Source: Chryseobacterium sp. MYb7 (GTDB taxonomy: Bacteria > Bacteroidota > Bacteroidia > Flavobacteriales > Weeksellaceae). From it: 34,001 nt of DNA. This document shows, piece after piece, positions 33,591 through 34,001 of the stretch (within the stretch, counting starts at the first letter, position 1; the number at the start of each line of letters is the position of its first letter). Below the pieces are notes generated by a model, which did not search any database, was not told the DNA's origin, and worked only from the letters and a program-made list of their open reading frames with translations. The DNA is taken from the NCBI RefSeq assembly GCF_002979455.1, contig NZ_PCOU01000041.1:1-34001 (forward strand). Direction: 5' to 3'. The translations under genes and the position numbers were made by a program.

Positions 33591-33935
33591 ATGATAAAAC
33601 AATTAATTCTTATTTTTATTCTGTTAACTCAGAGCGCATTTTCTCAGATTATTTCCAAAGACAACGGTTTTGCTTCAAATGGAAAATTTACAACGTCAGG
33701 AAACAACACCAATAATTATTGGTCCAGAATGATTCAGAATTCAGACGGAAGCATCTATTTTATTTATAATAAAAATAATAGTTCTGGAACTGAAAAATCT
33801 TTTTTATCAAAACTTACGGCAAACGGAATTGTAGATATATCTTTTGGAACCAATGGAGAACTGGAATTACCTTATATCTCAACCGATAGTCAATTAAAGA
33901 AACAAGATGATGGTAAACTTTTAGGGTATTGTTAA
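33591..33935 (+). CDS. Short delta-60-repeat secreted protein, probably truncated
   Basis: A 114-residue product. The signal peptide ends MIKQLILIFILLTQSAFSQ. The body reads like the first unit of a delta-60 repeat (beta-propeller-like) protein: FLSKLTANGIVDISFGTNGELELP then QLKKQDDGKLLG. In full-length relatives this repeat (LxxxGxxDxSFGxxGxxxxP...Q.DGK.L) recurs many times over several hundred residues, with a C-terminal sorting domain. Here the frame stops at TAA 33933-33935 right after the DGKLL motif, and no frame in the next 66 bases continues it. It is probably a truncated or decayed gene. It could be a short functional product, but a single repeat is unlikely to fold. Confidence 0.6.
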   Translation: MIKQLILIFILLTQSAFSQIISKDNGFASNGKFTTSGNNTNNYWSRMIQNSDGSIYFIYNKNNSSGTEKSFLSKLTANGIVDISFGTNGELELPYISTDSQLKKQDDGKLLGYC

Positions 33936-34001
33936 ATAATTATAGATAATTGCTTGTTAAGTTTCAAAAATAAGAGCTTTAATGATATTTCCATCATATG
34001 C

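Overview
The window looks like chromosome of a low-GC Flavobacteriia member, most likely Chryseobacterium or a close relative. The signs are Bacteroidetes-type -7 boxes (TAnnTTTG), almost no Shine-Dalgarno sequences, an S46 dipeptidyl peptidase, and a subtype iii (Bacteroidetes) type VI secretion system (T6SS). I assign the genus from gene style, not from a marker gene. I see no rRNA, tRNA, CRISPR array or insertion sequence.

Layout. Positions 1-14,000 are mostly housekeeping or accessory genes: an M16 peptidase (+), a NodB deacetylase and GNAT-like protein pair (-), a DPP11-type dipeptidyl peptidase (-), an NlpE-like lipoprotein (+), MgtC (-), a YdeI/OmpD-like protein with an Imm22-like immunity protein (+), a frame-disrupted PP2C-family phosphatase (+) and polA (-). 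Positions 14,100-30,050 form a T6SS block entirely on the minus strand. In transcription order it holds two TssO-like membrane proteins, a PKD-containing TssP-like protein and the TssR lipoprotein; then hcp copy 3; VgrG followed by a cargo module (candidate effector plus membrane proteins); TssH/ClpV with a lytic transglycosylase; a secreted fibre-like protein; and hcp copies 2 and 1. A divergent LuxR-type regulator with a Glu at the phospho-acceptor position borders the block at 30,223. After it come HU, a 29-residue very basic protein, ribonuclease G and a short delta-60-repeat protein.

How the genes work together. Hcp builds the tube, VgrG tips it, TssH recycles the contracted sheath, and the TssO/P/R proteins belong to the Bacteroidetes-specific envelope part. 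The sheath and baseplate genes (tssB, C, E, F, G, K) and tssN are not in this window. The gene directly after vgrG has an Ig-like N-terminal region and a C-terminal His/Cys pattern of caspase-like (clan CD) peptidases, and is followed by probable membrane immunity genes.

Most interesting signals: the caspase-like effector candidate; its split immunity reading frame at an A7 tract; a pair of dyads at exactly the same distance upstream of all three hcp promoters; a GATG tetranucleotide tract whose unit number sets the reading frame of the PP2C gene; and the Asp-to-Glu receiver next to the T6SS operon.
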